Shown in pieces: positions 21,201 to 28,400 of a stretch of DNA of 53,265 nucleotides. Under the pieces are notes generated by a model. It saw nothing but the letters and a program-made list of their open reading frames with translations, did not search any database and was not told the DNA's origin. Numbering within the stretch: position 1 is the stretch's first letter; each line of letters starts with the position of its first letter. The position numbers and the translations under genes were made by a program. Source of the stretch: Cyanophora paradoxa (lineage: Eukaryota; Glaucocystophyceae; Cyanophorales; Cyanophoraceae); contig QPMI01000051.1 in NCBI GenBank assembly GCA_004431415.1, forward strand, positions 1 to 53,265, in the 5' to 3' direction.

Positions 21201-21410
21201 CCTGCTTTTTACACACAAACACCTGTTGTAAATGCCACACTTCAAGGAACTCCTGCAACAAACCCAGGGGATATAGATTTTAGAATTGGAATCTCAAACT
21301 CCACATCTAACTATACAACAATTTATGTGACATTCATAGCATCCCCTACTCTATCTTCAAGCCGAAGTATCACTTGCACAATCCATTGGACAGCATATGG
21401 AATCCCATAA
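18216..21410 (+). CDS. Giant modular fibre protein, C-terminal part
   Basis: Continuation of the fibre gene. Two single-base losses, near 18,058 and 18,148, separate it from the upstream part. Between them the middle frame still reads HTHTKDQITDFAHTHTKDQI, and the region before 18,216 reads into PLTGGTISSNL, so the ATG at 18,216 is internal and not a true start. Parts: a second LamG/ConA-like domain (about 18,340-19,060) ending EYIIFNRALTFDERQKVRYY; His-rich tail-fibre repeats (19,255-19,490); a third 200-residue module (19,490-20,090); further HLW-type and HTHTK repeats; a beta-rich domain (20,280-20,690); and a terminal domain (about 21,000-21,410). The last contains GKYEATSGVISAGQTTQHAY and ends TIHWTAYGIP, resembling H-type lectin domains. 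A receptor-binding tip is inferred. Confidence 0.72.
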   Translation: MPLTGGTISSNLTISSNLNVLGKIQIGDKNTNIDVYYDAPYYPVTSNTDPASTIPNCLLTIRLDGVPVGINISHAFIANRATLASPFISGVTFPWCGFNTITQLRSDYNNRNIAQQPTYSYTSREFGMPYPVTVDWSKGITIFFAGSYRFWGPWVDLLNFSSPDGTNKVSFGTTGSSMGIHSYTSNGVTYPAAHLNYPTSYSELSPNHWDFTVSSNVCTFGFNGQDLGTVITEVDYLPPSTFSRMGVAYFITAVGEYIIFNRALTFDERQKVRYYMQDYFGFPKKQTIVIPDNLRISAENVHIRNLIVSSNASIPNYTTSNVVQGWIQNHTPAWSNITDKPLTFAPDTHTHTKSQITDFDHTHTKAQITDFDHKHVKADITDFDHTHTKAQITDFAHKHVKADITDFDHEHTKDQITDFAHRHDWDEIDEKPRFASTGDIVNGDGFYGVSFYQSDTIAERLQLSDFYLHRKGIEAGTTMEGELYIKQPTRTTLVAAGGDTLIDTKPGIYLTSYYNADIPVTGGLPPLPSDPATYDDKDAILQVNVTDVSATDGSRPKIIFSRSKFNYATLAGQPKDDFGKCEMAWIKTLAGGALEVNQRMAAKNLHNETLSGVVTDDYLQSKNYVDETELGVALQTHNHLWEDITDKPLTFPPSLHTHLWSHITDRPTLATVATTGNYDDLINKPTYTSPINFDATNGLSTDRTGDWRFFTFISPYSGANTWASGDEDCSSYKMLWTVPAGMKTCYIFYMCQYNSRYFDVVGVYPSTNSYTLSRVNAYSPGIDPSVEYRQYVGVNCEGLSKVGVQGRIGRIYLVGLVGWSKNPAVSSHSGYMHWDNIYGKPTASTSVGPHSHTKSEITDFAHTHTRAQITDFAHTHTKSEITDFPSLDPFTANTITANNTMYVGSGSIVTPASPTNEETWFFHNSTNFYDKTLLCRGNAYARAFYAMNAGTTNTISQLPTWYDIERRFKSGKYEATSGVISAGQTTQHAYVLHWNPAFYTQTPVVNATLQGTPATNPGDIDFRIGISNSTSNYTTIYVTFIASPTLSSSRSITCTIHWTAYGIP
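19255..19490 (+). repeat. Tandem tail-fibre repeat, second array
   Basis: Seven or so 12-residue units alternate between the THTKAQITDFDH type and a variant with KHVKADITDFDH. The variant units show a higher-order two-unit period absent from the first array at 17,137. Confidence 0.75.
19477..20090 (+). repeat. 200-residue fibre module, copy 3
   Basis: Near-identical to 17,449-18,060 in both protein and DNA, with scattered silent and a few coding differences (for example around 19,800 and 19,920). Here the reading frame is intact at the 3' end (SKNYVDETELG), which shows which base is missing in copy 2 (SKNM then stop). Confidence 0.8.
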
Positions 21411-21459
21411 TAAATGCATATTTCGCATTATTTTTCTTTCCTTCTTAGTAAAAGAAGCA

Positions 21460-22314
21460 ATGGGTGAATACAATCGAGTTCAACTGCCCATTTATTCGCT
21501 TGGATCGCCAGCTATGCACTTTCGACAACATGAAGTTAATGATGAAGTCCGCGGTTTAGAATCCACAGAGAGACCCAATTCTAATGGTAACTCCTTTGAT
21601 AAAAACTCGATAATTCGTGTAAAAGAACTCCGAGCCGATAAGAATTCGGGTGTAGTTAAAACCACACGACTACTTGTAACAAATGCTAACTTCTTTCAAC
21701 CGACAAATGGAGGTCCTGATGCATACAGTGTAGATTTAAAAGCCCTCGATTTCGATAAGAATACTGCTGCTGTTACTGTGAGATCAGGAGGAGCATTTAT
21801 TGGTGGAGGTTGCAGAGTTTCAGGTCAGCTATCTTCATCTGTTTCCTACAATGATGTCCCAGATACTCTCGAACAAAATGTGGAGAACCCACAACGAATT
21901 CGTTTCTACACACCTGTTGCACAGCAACCTTTTTTGCATTTCTATGTTGCATCCTCTGTAACTCTTGAGAATTCGGAATTAGTTTCCATTACAGGAACTG
22001 ATCGAGTAAGAAGAAATATTCCTCTTCCCACTGCAATGCTTTCCATGTGTAGAGCCAATAATAATCAACCAGGTCACAACTACTTATTCTTTGTTCAAGC
22101 TTCGAACCATTTTGGCAGAGGATATTGTGTTTATAACAATTTGACATTTACCTATGATCTGTTTGTCACTGAGGTTGGAGTATACAATACTATGATTATG
22201 GGACTGAGAACAGATATAGCAGCTGTATCAGCACTTCGTGGGGTAAATGTTGCTGATATATTCACAACAGGATTTTACCAAGAATTAGATGTAATTGATG
22301 ACCCAACCCCATAA
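21460..22314 (+). CDS. Structural-like protein of a tandem paralogous pair, copy 1
   Basis: 284 residues from the ATG at 21,460 (MGEYNRVQLPIYSLG). An upstream in-frame ATG at 21,397 overlaps the end of the fibre gene and would add a hydrophobic leader. The 21,460 start is preferred because it aligns with the start of the next gene. It shares with its neighbour the signatures RVKELRADKNSGVVKTTRLL, LVTNANF and SGGAFIGGG-type glycine turns, followed by beta-rich sequence. No family is recognised. Position right after the fibre gene suggests a fibre partner, chaperone or second attachment protein. Intact, with no frame break. Confidence 0.6.
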   Translation: MGEYNRVQLPIYSLGSPAMHFRQHEVNDEVRGLESTERPNSNGNSFDKNSIIRVKELRADKNSGVVKTTRLLVTNANFFQPTNGGPDAYSVDLKALDFDKNTAAVTVRSGGAFIGGGCRVSGQLSSSVSYNDVPDTLEQNVENPQRIRFYTPVAQQPFLHFYVASSVTLENSELVSITGTDRVRRNIPLPTAMLSMCRANNNQPGHNYLFFVQASNHFGRGYCVYNNLTFTYDLFVTEVGVYNTMIMGLRTDIAAVSALRGVNVADIFTTGFYQELDVIDDPTP

Positions 22315-22337
22315 AAGATATATCCCTTTAATGTAAA

Positions 22338-23174
22338 ATGGCAGAGGCACCCACACCAATAGAGCGAATTATAACACCACAGCTATCATTAGCTGCCCCA
22401 GCAAACCATGTTTTACAGCATGCTACTTTTGATGATGTGGAAGGTCTCCAATCCACAGAGGTCCAACCTACAATGAACACCTTTGGTTCCACCCACAAAC
22501 TGAGATTGCAGGAACTCAGATGTGATAAAAATAATGGAATAGTTAAGACAACTAAGCTACTTGTTACCAATGCAAACTTTTCTGCTCATTATGGAGACCC
22601 AGATAGCTATGGAGATCCTCTTTCTACTTATTCTTTTGAATCTAGGTCGGGAGCTATTAACTGCAAATCGGGGGGAGCTTATATTGGTGATGGTCTTAGG
22701 GTTGGTGGGGCTGTTGGAGCGCCTTTATTTGTGAATGATCAACCCAATCCCATTGATCCCAATACAAGAATTCGAACCTATGTCCCCAGCATGAATGCCC
22801 CCTATATAATCAAAATATTCCCCATTGTAGTAAATGAACAGACAGCAGTAATAGATTCTCTTGTTGAGATTGGTGACCACTACAAGGTTGTTGTGGATAT
22901 TCCACCAGATGTATATGCTGTATGTCAAGTGGAGGGTGGAACTCCTAATTTTGCAGTTGTGATCACCCCATATGATAATTTTGGTATTGCTTATCATGGA
23001 GTCAATTTCGGTTTGGAAGACTATCAGTTTCTGGTGAGAGCCACCAAGTTTGGTATCTACAAGTGTGTGATGTTTGCAGAGAGAACAGATTTTATTGCAA
23101 AGCAGAATACCTATGCTGAATACTATGGCACAAATCGATATTTCCCCATTTTTGGGCAGGATACTGCTCCATAA
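22338..23174 (+). CDS. Structural-like protein of a tandem paralogous pair, copy 2
   Basis: 278 residues from the ATG at 22,338, 24 bases after the previous stop. It parallels copy 1 along its length: VEGLQSTE against VRGLESTE, LRCDKNNGIVKTTKLL against LRADKNSGVVKTTRLL, LVTNANF in both, then SGGAYIGDG and a final NFGIAYHGVNF-type segment. Sequence divergence is substantial, so the duplication is old. Function unknown; predicted beta-rich virion or attachment protein. An A/T stretch between the two genes could carry its own promoter. Confidence 0.6.
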   Translation: MAEAPTPIERIITPQLSLAAPANHVLQHATFDDVEGLQSTEVQPTMNTFGSTHKLRLQELRCDKNNGIVKTTKLLVTNANFSAHYGDPDSYGDPLSTYSFESRSGAINCKSGGAYIGDGLRVGGAVGAPLFVNDQPNPIDPNTRIRTYVPSMNAPYIIKIFPIVVNEQTAVIDSLVEIGDHYKVVVDIPPDVYAVCQVEGGTPNFAVVITPYDNFGIAYHGVNFGLEDYQFLVRATKFGIYKCVMFAERTDFIAKQNTYAEYYGTNRYFPIFGQDTAP

Positions 23175-23196
23175 GAATATTGGTTATATATAGAGT

Positions 23197-23469
23197 ATGG
23201 ATAGTAAAACAAAAAAGTTTATTGATGCTGCTATGACAGTCCATGGTAAAGATAAATTCGATTACAGTGAGACACATTACATCAAAGCTCAAGAGAAAGT
23301 ATCTGTTAGATGTTTGCAGTGTAATAAGGTGATCCTTACCTATCCCTTTAATCATGTGAAGGGATCAGGGTGTAGGGAATGCAACAAAAAGCACTCTCAG
23401 GCTTATAGGAAAAGGGCTACTTCATCAATTAGAGTAGAGTATAGGGATATTTGCATTAGGTTCGATTAG
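23197..23469 (+). CDS. DUF723-like zinc-ribbon protein
   Basis: 90 residues. The sequence shows KFIDAAMTVHGKDKFDYSET, then VSVRCLQCNKVI, NHVKGSGCRECNKK. This is the pattern of the DUF723-type domain common in phages and large DNA viruses: a VHG.K.DYS motif, a CxxC, an H..GSGC.xC. Two CxxC pairs would bind one zinc. The family is often found next to or inside nucleases, but no nuclease motif is visible here. It begins 22 bases after the preceding gene, behind a TTATATATAG stretch. The C-terminal 20 residues are basic. The domain call is reasonable; function unknown. Confidence 0.6.
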   Translation: MDSKTKKFIDAAMTVHGKDKFDYSETHYIKAQEKVSVRCLQCNKVILTYPFNHVKGSGCRECNKKHSQAYRKRATSSIRVEYRDICIRFD

Positions 23470-23498
23470 GTTTAATTAATTTTTCTAAGGTATTCTTA

Positions 23499-23897
23499 AT
23501 GGAGACTCAATACAGAGGCTTTCATGTTATGCTTGATTACAAAGCTAAATCAGCTATAGCAACAGGATATGAGCATGTGAGCTTTCTAGGGAATTGGATA
23601 ATGGGAACCCTTGAACAAGCAGTATTAAGACAAGGCATTAGGATTGTTCATAAACACTGTGAGATATTTGATGGCAAAGTATCACCTCCTGGTTTTGCAT
23701 TGGTTCTGCTATTAGATGAAAGCCACTGTACAGCTCATTGTTATTCCAATGAAGGCATGTTAGCAATTGATATATTCAGTTGTGGTAAAGAAGCTCAGCA
23801 TAAAACACAAGCAGTAGCAGATGAGATCGATAAAACAATGAATTTCCTCACATTTGAGAAGACTGAGAGACATAAACATGATAGATTTCCGTTTTGA
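23499..23897 (+). CDS. speD-like: S-adenosylmethionine decarboxylase-like protein (SpeD type)
   Basis: 132 residues, the size of prokaryote-type (class 1b) AdoMet decarboxylase proenzymes. These self-cleave at a Glu-Ser bond to make a pyruvoyl cofactor and supply aminopropyl groups for spermidine. The diagnostic segment reads LLLDESHCTAHCYSNEG followed by AIDIFSCG. The candidate cleavage bond is Glu74-Ser75, with His80 and Cys95. The spacing Ser+5 His and Ser+20 Cys equals that of the known bacterial enzyme (Ser63, His68, Cys83). The N terminus (RGFHVMLDY) also fits the family. Intact and last in the gene row before the noncoding right end. It may modify host polyamines during infection; some SpeD homologues have changed substrate, so activity is inferred. 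Confidence 0.75.
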   Translation: METQYRGFHVMLDYKAKSAIATGYEHVSFLGNWIMGTLEQAVLRQGIRIVHKHCEIFDGKVSPPGFALVLLLDESHCTAHCYSNEGMLAIDIFSCGKEAQHKTQAVADEIDKTMNFLTFEKTERHKHDRFPF

Positions 23898-24623
23898 TGA
23901 GTTTCTATAATGATGATCAGGGTGATTTACCTTTTTGATTACAATAGCTTTCTACAATAATTATTTTCCGGATTCCGGACATTTTTTACGATAGAATTCT
24001 ACTGTATGATGAAGCCAAAATATGAATGCACCCTACATTTAGCAATGTCAAATAATTAGAATAATGTTCGATTTCCTTACACTAAAACCTCAGCATCTCC
24101 CCTTGATTCCCCCTATTATATAATATTTATATTAAAGTGGACTCAAGGTTGACTCATATTAATCGTAAAAGTAGTAATAGTATATGGATTTTGTTACGAA
24201 TTCAATGCAAGGGTTGACTAAGTGGGTTGAGTTGACTCAAATTTCACAGGAAATATTTGGGACCAAAAGTTTTCTAAAAAGGATTTCAAAAAATGTGTCA
24301 ACTCCCCCCACTTAGTCAACCCTGACCATAAACAGTAAGGATTTGAGCTAACAAGTATCACAAAGTGAACATTTTGAGTCCACTTAGAAGATCCACTTTT
24401 GAAATCCAAGTTGATTTTGCTTGAAATTTCAAAGTTGATCTAAAAGTGAGTCCACCCTGATTGATTATGGTAACAAAGTTGACTAAGTTGACTAAGTTGA
24501 GTCATCTTAAGAAATTCAAAGAGACTAAGAGTTCAAAATGTTTATGAAAAGTGAGTCAACTTAGACCACTTATGATAACAAAGTTAAATATTTATTTGAT
24601 TTAATCGGAAAAGAACATGATTT
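23898..24623. other. Noncoding AT-rich right-end region with TGAGTCA-type motifs
   Basis: No credible gene. It holds many GTTGACT/AGTCAAC and TGAGTCA/TGACTCA words (for example near 24,151, 24,231, 24,498 and 24,552), GTCCACTTT-type words and the stem-loop at 24,212-24,321. The same words occur at 3460-3660. This may be a replication or transcription control region. Confidence 0.5.
24212..24321. repeat. Stem-loop: 25-bp inverted repeat, copy 2
   Basis: The arm at 24,212-24,236 begins GGTTGACTAAGTGGG and the arm at 24,297-24,321 ends CCCACTTAGTCAACC, with a 60-base loop. The second arm is identical to 3547-3571, and the six A bases plus TG just before it also match. Loop sequences otherwise differ, so the arms are what is conserved. 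Confidence 0.7.
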
Positions 24624-24848
24624 AATCGAATTTATTGATATAATTCCGATTAGATTCATTTAGGATTCAATTAAGATCAATCGAAGTTATTGATATAATT
24701 CCGATTAACTACAATTAAGATACAATATCGATTAATCGAGTTTATCGATATAACATCGATTAAATTAATTGAAAATGCATTTACAAATATGAAAATTCAT
24801 GTGAAAATTCAAATAAATTAATCGATTTTATTGATATAACATCGAATC
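24624..24848 (+). repeat. Four 29-bp iterons at the element's right end
   Basis: Copies at 24,624-24,652, 24,679-24,707, 24,734-24,762 and 24,820-24,848 share the core TTATTGATATAA flanked by AATCGA at the left and CGATTA-like sequence at the right. The first three are spaced exactly 55 bases; the fourth ends one base before the terminal palindrome. Iterons beside a terminus suggest an origin or terminal-protein/integrase binding array. Confidence 0.7.
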
Positions 24849-24921
24849 ACACATATGAATATTCATATTTTAATCCTGAGGCGGAACGCCGAGGGATTAA
24901 AATATGAATATTCATATGTGT
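24849..24921. repeat. Terminal palindrome at the virus-host composition boundary
   Basis: Perfect 28-bp arms, 24,849-24,876 and 24,894-24,921, flank a 17-base GC-rich loop that itself contains GGCG-GAA-CGCC. Each arm nests the 16-bp palindrome ATATGAATATTCATAT. The AT-rich virus ends with the right arm and GC-rich DNA starts immediately after. It is a candidate element terminus or hairpin end; a fold-back assembly join is the main alternative. Confidence 0.8.
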
Positions 24922-25437
24922 ATTGTCCGCCTTGAGTTGTGTGTGGCGAGCACCGGCGCCAGTGCCGGTAAAAGTGTCAGCCTACTCGGCGTCGACACCT
25001 CTGGCGAATCGGCCTTCCTCTGCCCCTTGCAGCGCGACAATGAGGCCGAACCCAGTGCTGCAGCTGGATCCGGAACGCATACGACCAAGCAGCGGCTATT
25101 TGACCGCCTTCCCGACTGCACTTTCCGGGTAACAACAGGGTTCTTCTACACTGCGTCGGCGCTGGATTCGGCATTTGCGGCAGAGCAGGAGCTGGGCAGC
25201 GTTCTTCGAGAAGAAAACATTAGGTTGCGCGATCGTGAGTTACGCTACCTGCAAGCACTGCTCGAGGAGGCAGTGCAGCACGTGCTCGCCACCCCGCAGA
25301 AGCCATGCAGCAAATGTATCGAGAAGGCTCTCGATGCGGTGCTGGCTATGGATTTTACATACTTGGACCCCGGCTCAGCCGATATCGACGTCCAACCACA
25401 GCGCCTCATTCTCAAAAAGACACTGCCGCAAATTTAA
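24904..25437 (+). CDS. Unrecognised ORF opening inside the palindrome arm (possible truncated host gene)
   Basis: 177 residues. The first ATG lies in the right arm of the terminal palindrome, and the frame then runs through GC-rich host-like DNA. The middle contains a plausible helical segment, EENIRLRDRELRYLQALLEE, and a CSKC motif. No family is recognised. It ends three bases before the convergent stop of the TRANK1-like gene. It may be the 3' exon of a host gene whose upstream part was displaced by the insertion, with the ATG supplied by chance; or the frame may be fortuitous. Codon composition matches the host side, not the viral side. Confidence 0.4.
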   Translation: MNIHMCIVRLELCVASTGASAGKSVSLLGVDTSGESAFLCPLQRDNEAEPSAAAGSGTHTTKQRLFDRLPDCTFRVTTGFFYTASALDSAFAAEQELGSVLREENIRLRDRELRYLQALLEEAVQHVLATPQKPCSKCIEKALDAVLAMDFTYLDPGSADIDVQPQRLILKKTLPQI

Positions 25438-25440
25438 AGG

Positions 25441-28400
25441 TCAATGTGTTAAATGAAAACTCACGTAGTAGTTCATCCACTCGATGCGGCGAGAGAGGAA
25501 CCCGATTTCCTGATTGCAGAGCGCCACGAGACGGCCGGTGGTGCCAACAGCCTCTGCAGCACTGAGCACGGATGTAAGGGCATCCCGCGCCTTCAAAAGC
25601 CTCGGGTACGCCGCCTCCGGGTCCCACTTTCCGACTTGAGTCCCGCTCAGATTAGGTATGGTGATCTCCACAGCATGCCTCTCCCGCAGGGCGCGCGCGT
25701 ATGCCTCGCGAAGAGCCGCTTCGGTTCTTGCGATCGCTTGCTGCTGCTGCTGATGCAGCAGCTGCTGATACTCCGGGCGATGCTGCTGCTGCTGCTGCTG
25801 AGGCCCCGCATGCTGCGCATCGTCCTCCCGCATTCCCCCGACGGTCGTCCGCGGCGCCGGCAGCTGCAAGGCGCCGGCGCCCGAGGTGCCCGGGAACCCG
25901 CCGCGGCGGTCGCGGGCGCCGAGGGCGGCGATGGCCTCCAGCGCCGCGCGGCAGCGGCCGGCGCGCTCCGCGTCGAGCGGCGCGAGGGCCCCCGCGAGGG
26001 CCTCGAAGTCCTCCGCCAGGAGCGGGAGGCCGTGGACGAGGAGCGGGTCCGAGGAGGCGGCGGCGGCCTCCCGGAGCTGCGCTCGCTGGTACCGCTCCAG
26101 TGCCGCGGTCGCGATGGACTCCTCTTGGACGAGCTCTGGCAGCGACAGCGTCGCCTGCGCTGTGTTAGACTTTCGGCTTTGCAAGCTTAAGCTACGTAAA
26201 AAGAAGCAGTGCAAAACTCGACAGACCAGGGTTCGTATCCGATCCGCACGCTCCGCATCCAAATCTGAGATCAGGTTCTCCAAACTACAGCTAGGCAGAA
26301 ACCAGACCGTGAGGACGTTCCCCGGATGAGGCTTGTGCAATCTCGTTACTTGCGCAGCGCGTGCAGCTGCGAGGGCCGCTCGCGGTCTCCCCAGCTTCTC
26401 AAGCGCCGATGCCAGCAACTCGTAGCCCGACACGGCCCCCTCTTGCAGCTGCGCTTCTAGATCCGCCTTGCTGGACTCGCTGAGCGCCAGTGGCACGTGT
26501 TTGTAGCTTCGATCCCGCAGAAGAGTGTGGTGCCTTGCGCATCGCGTGCACAGCACTTCCGCTTCGGCGAAGAATTCAGAGAGGAACGTGTACTTGGCGC
26601 CGGCCAGCAACGCCCGCGCGATCTCCATGCGATAGTTGTGCTCGGCGATGGAGCCCTCCGGCGGCCCGTCCTGTGCCAGCAGCGCCTCCAGCTCGTCGGC
26701 CCGCTGCGTCCCGAGCGCCAGGAAGCCGCTCGCCAGCTCCTCGTCCACGGTCGTACAGTCCACCGCCGCCTTCTCGAGCCGCTCCCGCTCCGCCTTTAAC
26801 GCGCCGAGCGCAGCGTCGAACGAGGCGAATGCACTTTGCGGTGGCGGGTCCCACTCCCTTTCTGCAAGCAGCTTTGTCGTGCCCTGCGCAGGATTGCAGC
26901 AGTCAGAGATCCATGGACTAGAAAAGCTGCGGCCGCGGGTCGCGGCGCCTCGAGCTTGCGAGCGGGGACGGACCTGGCCGGAGCGGCCATGGCGAGGCAG
27001 GATCACGGCCCGCTTCTCGAGGTAGCGGGCGAGCTCGGCCGCCTTCGCCACCTCCGCCTCGTCCGCGCCCTTGACCTCGGAGGCCTCCCTCGCGGCGCAC
27101 AGAGCTTGCGGGTAGCGCTCCTGCAGAGAGAAGACGCTGCAGAGCTTGGCGAGTGCCTGCGCGATGCAGGAGTCAGCCCGATGAAGCTCAGCTGCAAGGG
27201 ACACATAAGTAGAACTGACGCACTGTGATAAGGAGGTCCGGAGAGTCGCCGAGTTTGGCATTGTTAACGGCTGAAGCGGTAAGGAACTCGGCTTGCTGCA
27301 ACGCGTCGGGGTCCTCCGAGTTCGCAGGGATCAAAATGTTGTACAGACGCAGCGCCATACTCGCGGACAGCATGAAAGCATCGCGTGCACTTTTGTGATC
27401 GCGGAGCCGCGCGTTCAGCTTGCCCAGATCTTCGTAGTCCTGCACGAGAATTGTGTATCCGTTCCTGAGCAGGAGGTCGACGTGTCGTGCGCTGCGGGAT
27501 GGTGCCAACGAGTCCTGCAAATGTGAGAGGCGGTCCATAAACTGCCTGCAAGCGTTGAGCATTCGATCCGGAATCGATGGGTCCCAATTTACGGGCTGAC
27601 TGGAGGCGCTGGCTTCTGACTGCGCGTGTCATCCAAGAGGTCAGAAATGAGTCGGAAAATTTACATAAGCACGGATCCCGAATACAGCAAAAAGCGTGCA
27701 AACCAGGTACTTGCGGCGAGACTCGTATCTCTTCATAATCGATCTCTCCAATCTTCGGTCTTTCTCCACCAGGCCCTCCTCGGTTTCTGCTTTCAGCGCC
27801 ATCCAAGTCCGAGCCACGGCGAGGGCTTCGCCCATGCGCTCGTCACCCGTTCCAGTTACAGCATCTCTCTTGGACGCAAGGTCGATTGACGCTGCGAGGA
27901 CCTTGTGTGCCTGTACACGTGCACGCGAATGAGTAAACCGAGTTGTATACGTATACGTAGTTATAGATCAACGTGGTCAAAGAGAAATGTATAGATCAAC
28001 GTGGTCAAAAAGAGATGTTCGAGGGCCTAGGCGCACGATTAGCAGCTGTTCATGCAGATTGGGTGCCGATTCATCGATATCGCCAGCAATCGTAAGGCTG
28101 CAGTTGCAATGCTCGATGGCTCGGCGAGAATAATCCTCAGCTTCTGTGTACTTCTTGACGTCGTAGAACTGAAGCGACGCTTGGACCGTGGCGGCTACGA
28201 CCGATTTGAGAGCGCAGCGTTTTAGTGTCGTGTCGACCTCGACCCTCGACCCTTCCACAAGGCGAATGAGCTCATCCGCCTTCGGGCCCGCGAGCGCGAC
28301 GCAGGCCGCCTCCAGCTCTGCAGGGGGCAGGCTCGAATGGGCTCCATGAAGCCGTTCGATTTCAGCCGAGAAGCTGATGACCGCTTCTTCGACTTGCGAC

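Larger units (their letters stand above)
1..24921. mobile_element. Integrated polinton-like virus, right part (left end outside window)
   Basis: This AT-rich block contrasts sharply with the GC-rich DNA after about 24,921. It holds the hallmark set of polinton-like viruses: protein-primed DNA polymerase B, primase/SF3 helicase, A32-type packaging ATPase, double-jelly-roll major capsid protein and penton-like minor capsid proteins, plus GIY-YIG nuclease and fibre genes. ATPase, major capsid and minor capsid genes are adjacent on one strand, the usual morphogenesis block. The right end is marked by iterons and a 28-bp-arm palindrome at 24,849-24,921. The left terminus is not in the window, so terminal inverted repeats cannot be confirmed. 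It could also be a decayed relic or a virophage-related element; gene content favours a PLV. No integrase was recognised, so it may lie in the missing left part. Confidence 0.85.

Noticed and set aside
21397-21460. Upstream start with a hydrophobic leader for the 21,460 gene
   Set aside because: It overlaps the fibre stop region and has no counterpart in the tandem paralogue; the ATG at 21,460 aligns better.
27966-28015. Tandem AGATCAACGTGGTCAAA pair as a mobile-element footprint
   Set aside because: Only two short copies within a likely intron of the TRANK1-like gene; no further structure.
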